Notes under the pieces: model-generated | What the model saw: the letters and a program-made list of their open reading frames with translations, nothing else | Told to the model about the DNA's origin: nothing | The model's database searches: none | Assembly: GCA_040221415.1 (NCBI GenBank) | Contig: JAVKEN010000014.1 | Location: forward strand, 124,001 to 188,000 | Length of the DNA: 64,000 nucleotides | Source of the DNA: JAVKEN01 sp040221415 | GTDB taxonomy: Bacteria > Pseudomonadota > Alphaproteobacteria > Rickettsiales > JABSSG01 | Direction: 5' to 3' | Part shown: in pieces, positions 61,038 to 64,000 of the stretch | Layout: each line of letters opens with the position of its first letter | Position numbering within the stretch: the first letter of the stretch is position 1 | Position numbers and translations under genes: made by a program

Positions 61038-64000
61038 TGTCGCTTTTTTTTATTCAAAGACCAGTCTTTGCATGGGTGATAGCAATCATCGTGATGCTTG
61101 CTGGATTATTGTCGATGAAAAACTTGCCTATCGAACAATACCCAACAATCTCACCTCCTTCAGTATCAATTCAAGCAACCTACCCTGGCGCCTCTTCTAA
61201 GATAATTGAAGATAGCGTTACACAGGTTATCGAAAGAAATTTAATTGGAATAGATAACTTAAGGTATATAAGCTCTAACAGTGACTCTGCTGGACTAAGT
61301 GCAATTGATGTGGTTTTTGAACCTGGCACCGACCCAGATATTGCTCAAGTTCAGGTGCAAAATAAAGTACAGGGAGCAATGTCTCGACTACCTGCTGAAG
61401 TACAAAAATTTGGCGTGACTGTCACAAAGAACAGTCTAGGATTTTTATTAGTAGCTGGGTTTTACTCAACAAATCCTAATGCGACCCAATCTGATATAGG
61501 AGATGTAATTAATAACCAAATCAGAAATCCTCTAGCTCGTGTAAATGGTGTTGGTAAAGTCCAAGTTTTTGGAGCCTCCAAAGCAATGAGAATTTGGCTT
61601 AACCCTCATAGAATGAATGAATACCAATTAACTACTAAAGAAATAAAACATGCGCTAGAAGTGCAAAATAATGATGTTTCATCTGGGCAGCTAGGAGGAT
61701 TGCCAGCAACTAAAGATCAGCAAATTAATGTATCTATCACCACTCAGTCTAGATTAAGGACCGCAGATCAATTTAAAAATATAATTCTTCGAGTCAATGA
61801 GGATGGGTCTCAAGTTAGATTAAGAGATGTAGCCAGGGTTGAGCTTGGTGCAAATGACTACGATGCATTAATCCGCTACAACGGCAGGCCAGCATCTGGT
61901 ATTGGTGTCAGCTTAGTATCAGGAGCAAATGCCCTTGATACTGCAGTCGCTGTAAAAGAAAAACTTAAAGATTTAATGCAATTCGTTCCCAAAGACATAA
62001 AACTTGTATACCCATTTGATAGCACTCCCTTTATTAAACTCGCAATAAAAGAGGTTGCGTTTACTTTGCTAGAAGCTCTAATTTTAGTGTTTGCAGTAAT
62101 GTTCTTATTTTTACAAAGCTTGAGAGCAACATTTATACCTGCTATTGCAGTTCCAGTTGTTTTACTTGGAACCTTAGCGCTCCTATACGCCTTTGGATTC
62201 TCAATAAATGAGTTAACAATGTTTGCCATGGTGCTTGCTATCGGATTGTTAGTTGACGATGCAATTGTTGTAGTGGAAAATGTTGAACGGGTCATGCGTG
62301 AAGAAAATCTATCCCCTGTAGAGGCAACAAAAAAATCTATGTCACAAATCACAGACGCAATCGTTGGTATAGCAGTAGTATTATCAGCTGTATTTATTCC
62401 AATGATGTTCTTTAAAGGGTCGGCTGGGGTGGTTTATAAGCAGTTTTCATTTACCATAGCAGCAGCAATGGGTCTTTCTGTTGGCGTGGCATTAATATTA
62501 TCTCCTTGTCTATGCGCAACTATGCTATTAGCAAAACCACATCAATCATCTGGATTCTTTGCTAAATTCAATGAAAAATTCGACATCTTGAGATCCAGGT
62601 TCATCGCCATAGCAAATAAAATAATAGACGGATTTAGAGGGTATATATTGGTATACATACTGCTTATAGGAGTAATGATATTCTCCTTTTTAAAAATCCC
62701 GACCTCATTTCTCCCTAATGAGGATAAAGGTGTCATGTATCTTATGTTAAGCACTCCTCCTGGCTCAACCATTCAGCGAACTCTCAATAAGGTTCAGAAA
62801 GTAGAAGATTATTTTTTAAATAAGGAAAAAGGTACTGTTGATCACTTGTTTACAGTGACTGGATATAGCTTCACTGGTCAAGCGCAAAATGTTGCTCTTG
62901 GTTTTGTTGGTTTATCAGATTGGGAAAAAAGAGAGTCTGACCATCAATCAGTATTTAATTTAGCCAAAAGATCAATGCAAGAGTTGGGGCAGCTTAAGGA
63001 CACTTTTGCTTTTGCTTTCTACCCTCCTCCAATTCCAGAGCTGGAAGTATCCTCGGGGTTTAACCTACAAATAATTGATAATGCTTCAATTGGTCATGAG
63101 AAATTGATGAAAGTTGGAAATGAGATTATAAGCAAGGGAAGCAAACATCCTAAATTACAAGCCGTTAGGCTAAATGGGTTATATGATGTACCACAATTTA
63201 AAGTAAATATAGATCATGAAAAAGCTGGGGCTTTAGGTCTTAGTATATCAGATATAAATGATACCCTGCAGACAGCTTGGGGATCTTCATTTATAAATAA
63301 CTTTATTGATAAAGGTAGAGTGAAACGAGTATATGTCCAATCAGATGCTCCATTCAGAATGATGCCTGATGACATTAGTCATTGGTACGTGAAAAACAAT
63401 AAGAATCAAATGGTTCCTTTGGATGGGGTCTCTAATTTCAAATGGACTTACGGTTCGCCAAAATTAGAAAGGTATAACGGAGCAAGCTCTATTAATATCC
63501 AAGGATCTGCGATCCCTGGCATAAGTTCCGGTGAAAGTATGGATATAATGGAAAACATTGTAAAAGACTTACCTTTCAAAGTTGATTACGCATGGACTGG
63601 ATTATCATATGAAGAAAGATTAAGCTCGAATCAAACTTTAAAGCTATACTCAATGTCAGTTCTCGCTGTATTCCTATGCCTTGCTGCATTATATGAAAGT
63701 TGGAGAATTCCATTTTCAGTATTGCTCGCAATACCATTAGGAATAATTGGTGCTATACTTGCTGCTTTGCTATTTAGATTAAGCAATGACATCTACTTTC
63801 AGGTTGCGTTAGCTACCACAATTGGACTTGCCTCTAAAAACGCTATATTGATTGTAGAATTCGCCAAAACCCTTCATGAACAAGGAAAAGGATTAAAAGA
63901 GGCGGCTCTTGAGTCTTTAAAAATAAGATTTAGACCTATTATTATGACATCTATGGCTTTTATTCTGGGTGTATCTCCTTTAGCATTTTCTTCAGGAATT
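61037..64000 (+). CDS. RND efflux inner-membrane pump (AcrB type), 3' end cut
   Basis: 988 codons are visible without a stop before the window edge; about 50-60 residues should be missing. It starts MSLFFIQRPVFAWVIAI with the first helix, then a large periplasmic porter domain, TM4 GLLVDDAIVVVENVER with the proton-relay D407 and D408, and, in the second half, GLASKNAILIVEFA with the relay Lys at about residue 934. This is the HAE1 hydrophobe/amphiphile exporter family, driven by proton motive force. It is coupled to the adaptor gene by a 1-nt overlap. Substrate range cannot be told; drug, bile-salt or host-peptide export is typical. Confidence 0.95.
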   Translation, partial: MSLFFIQRPVFAWVIAIIVMLAGLLSMKNLPIEQYPTISPPSVSIQATYPGASSKIIEDSVTQVIERNLIGIDNLRYISSNSDSAGLSAIDVVFEPGTDPDIAQVQVQNKVQGAMSRLPAEVQKFGVTVTKNSLGFLLVAGFYSTNPNATQSDIGDVINNQIRNPLARVNGVGKVQVFGASKAMRIWLNPHRMNEYQLTTKEIKHALEVQNNDVSSGQLGGLPATKDQQINVSITTQSRLRTADQFKNIILRVNEDGSQVRLRDVARVELGANDYDALIRYNGRPASGIGVSLVSGANALDTAVAVKEKLKDLMQFVPKDIKLVYPFDSTPFIKLAIKEVAFTLLEALILVFAVMFLFLQSLRATFIPAIAVPVVLLGTLALLYAFGFSINELTMFAMVLAIGLLVDDAIVVVENVERVMREENLSPVEATKKSMSQITDAIVGIAVVLSAVFIPMMFFKGSAGVVYKQFSFTIAAAMGLSVGVALILSPCLCATMLLAKPHQSSGFFAKFNEKFDILRSRFIAIANKIIDGFRGYILVYILLIGVMIFSFLKIPTSFLPNEDKGVMYLMLSTPPGSTIQRTLNKVQKVEDYFLNKEKGTVDHLFTVTGYSFTGQAQNVALGFVGLSDWEKRESDHQSVFNLAKRSMQELGQLKDTFAFAFYPPPIPELEVSSGFNLQIIDNASIGHEKLMKVGNEIISKGSKHPKLQAVRLNGLYDVPQFKVNIDHEKAGALGLSISDINDTLQTAWGSSFINNFIDKGRVKRVYVQSDAPFRMMPDDISHWYVKNNKNQMVPLDGVSNFKWTYGSPKLERYNGASSINIQGSAIPGISSGESMDIMENIVKDLPFKVDYAWTGLSYEERLSSNQTLKLYSMSVLAVFLCLAALYESWRIPFSVLLAIPLGIIGAILAALLFRLSNDIYFQVALATTIGLASKNAILIVEFAKTLHEQGKGLKEAALESLKIRFRPIIMTSMAFILGVSPLAFSSGI

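Noticed and set aside
1..64000. CRISPR arrays, insertion sequences, prophage genes, riboswitches
   Set aside because: No direct-repeat array with spacers, no transposase or phage gene and no recognised riboswitch core was found by reading; the only repeats are protein-coding (pentapeptide array, L25 tail) or short palindromes.

Overview
The window is AT-rich, gene-dense DNA with the gene content of an alphaproteobacterium of the order Rickettsiales or a close relative. Pointers are: (i) an rvh-type type IV secretion block in the order virB3-virB4-virB6 followed by the start of a second, lipoprotein-type virB6; (ii) a GapR/DUF2312 protein, NDUFA12, DUF2155, DUF3576 and DUF2125 proteins, and the short ProS type, all typical of Alphaproteobacteria; (iii) a ProP-like MHS transporter. 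MEP-pathway isoprenoid genes (dxs, ispD, ispF), an LptE-like lipoprotein, LolCD, a porin and an RND pump indicate a full Gram-negative envelope that probably includes LPS. This fits a lineage outside the genus Rickettsia and outside Anaplasmataceae, but the taxonomy is inference.

Layout: 1-4963 (minus) T4SS genes. 5055-7017 (plus) dxs and tRNA-Thr. 7026-10635 (minus) rplY-pth-ychF, gapR and a signal-peptide-bearing GT32-type glycosyltransferase; ychF is interrupted by one in-frame TAA. 10782-18199: a convergent pseudouridine synthase gene and the ancestral replication cluster rhodanese-dnaA-dnaN-recF-gyrB. 18407-24581 (plus) sdhE-mfd and two MFS transporters. 24568-35165 (minus) marC, a Gln-rich protein, lipA-lpdA-pdhC-pdhB-pdhA, then DUF2155-mlaD-NDUFA12-rnhA-trpS-cinA-like. 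35233-36721 map-radC. 36714-45233 (minus) membrane-anchored pentapeptide protein, esterase, ubiG, DUF2125, orphan response regulator, M24 peptidase, tRNA-Arg, PAP2 and uvrB. 45310-57036: grxC, yggS (minus), porin, DUF3576-leuS-lptE-holA, proS-lolC-lolD-ispD-ispF. 57033-59485 (minus) an unrecognised alanine-rich membrane protein and a thiolase. 59658-64000 RND adaptor and an inner-membrane pump gene cut by the right edge.

Most of the window is housekeeping. No insertion sequence, CRISPR array or prophage was seen, and no stretch above 300 bases lacks a gene. Genes are tightly packed: five of six convergent junctions overlap at their 3' ends, many co-directional genes overlap by 1-59 nt, and both tRNAs start 3-5 nt after a stop codon. 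The parts most worth follow-up are the Cys-rich VirB6 ectodomain and tandem lipoprotein paralogue, the palindrome between the T4SS and dxs, the secreted GT32-type enzyme, the broken ychF, the unrecognised proteins at 25215-25799, 36714-38036 and 57033-58298, and the operator-like palindrome in front of the RND pump. No clearly new multi-gene system was found.
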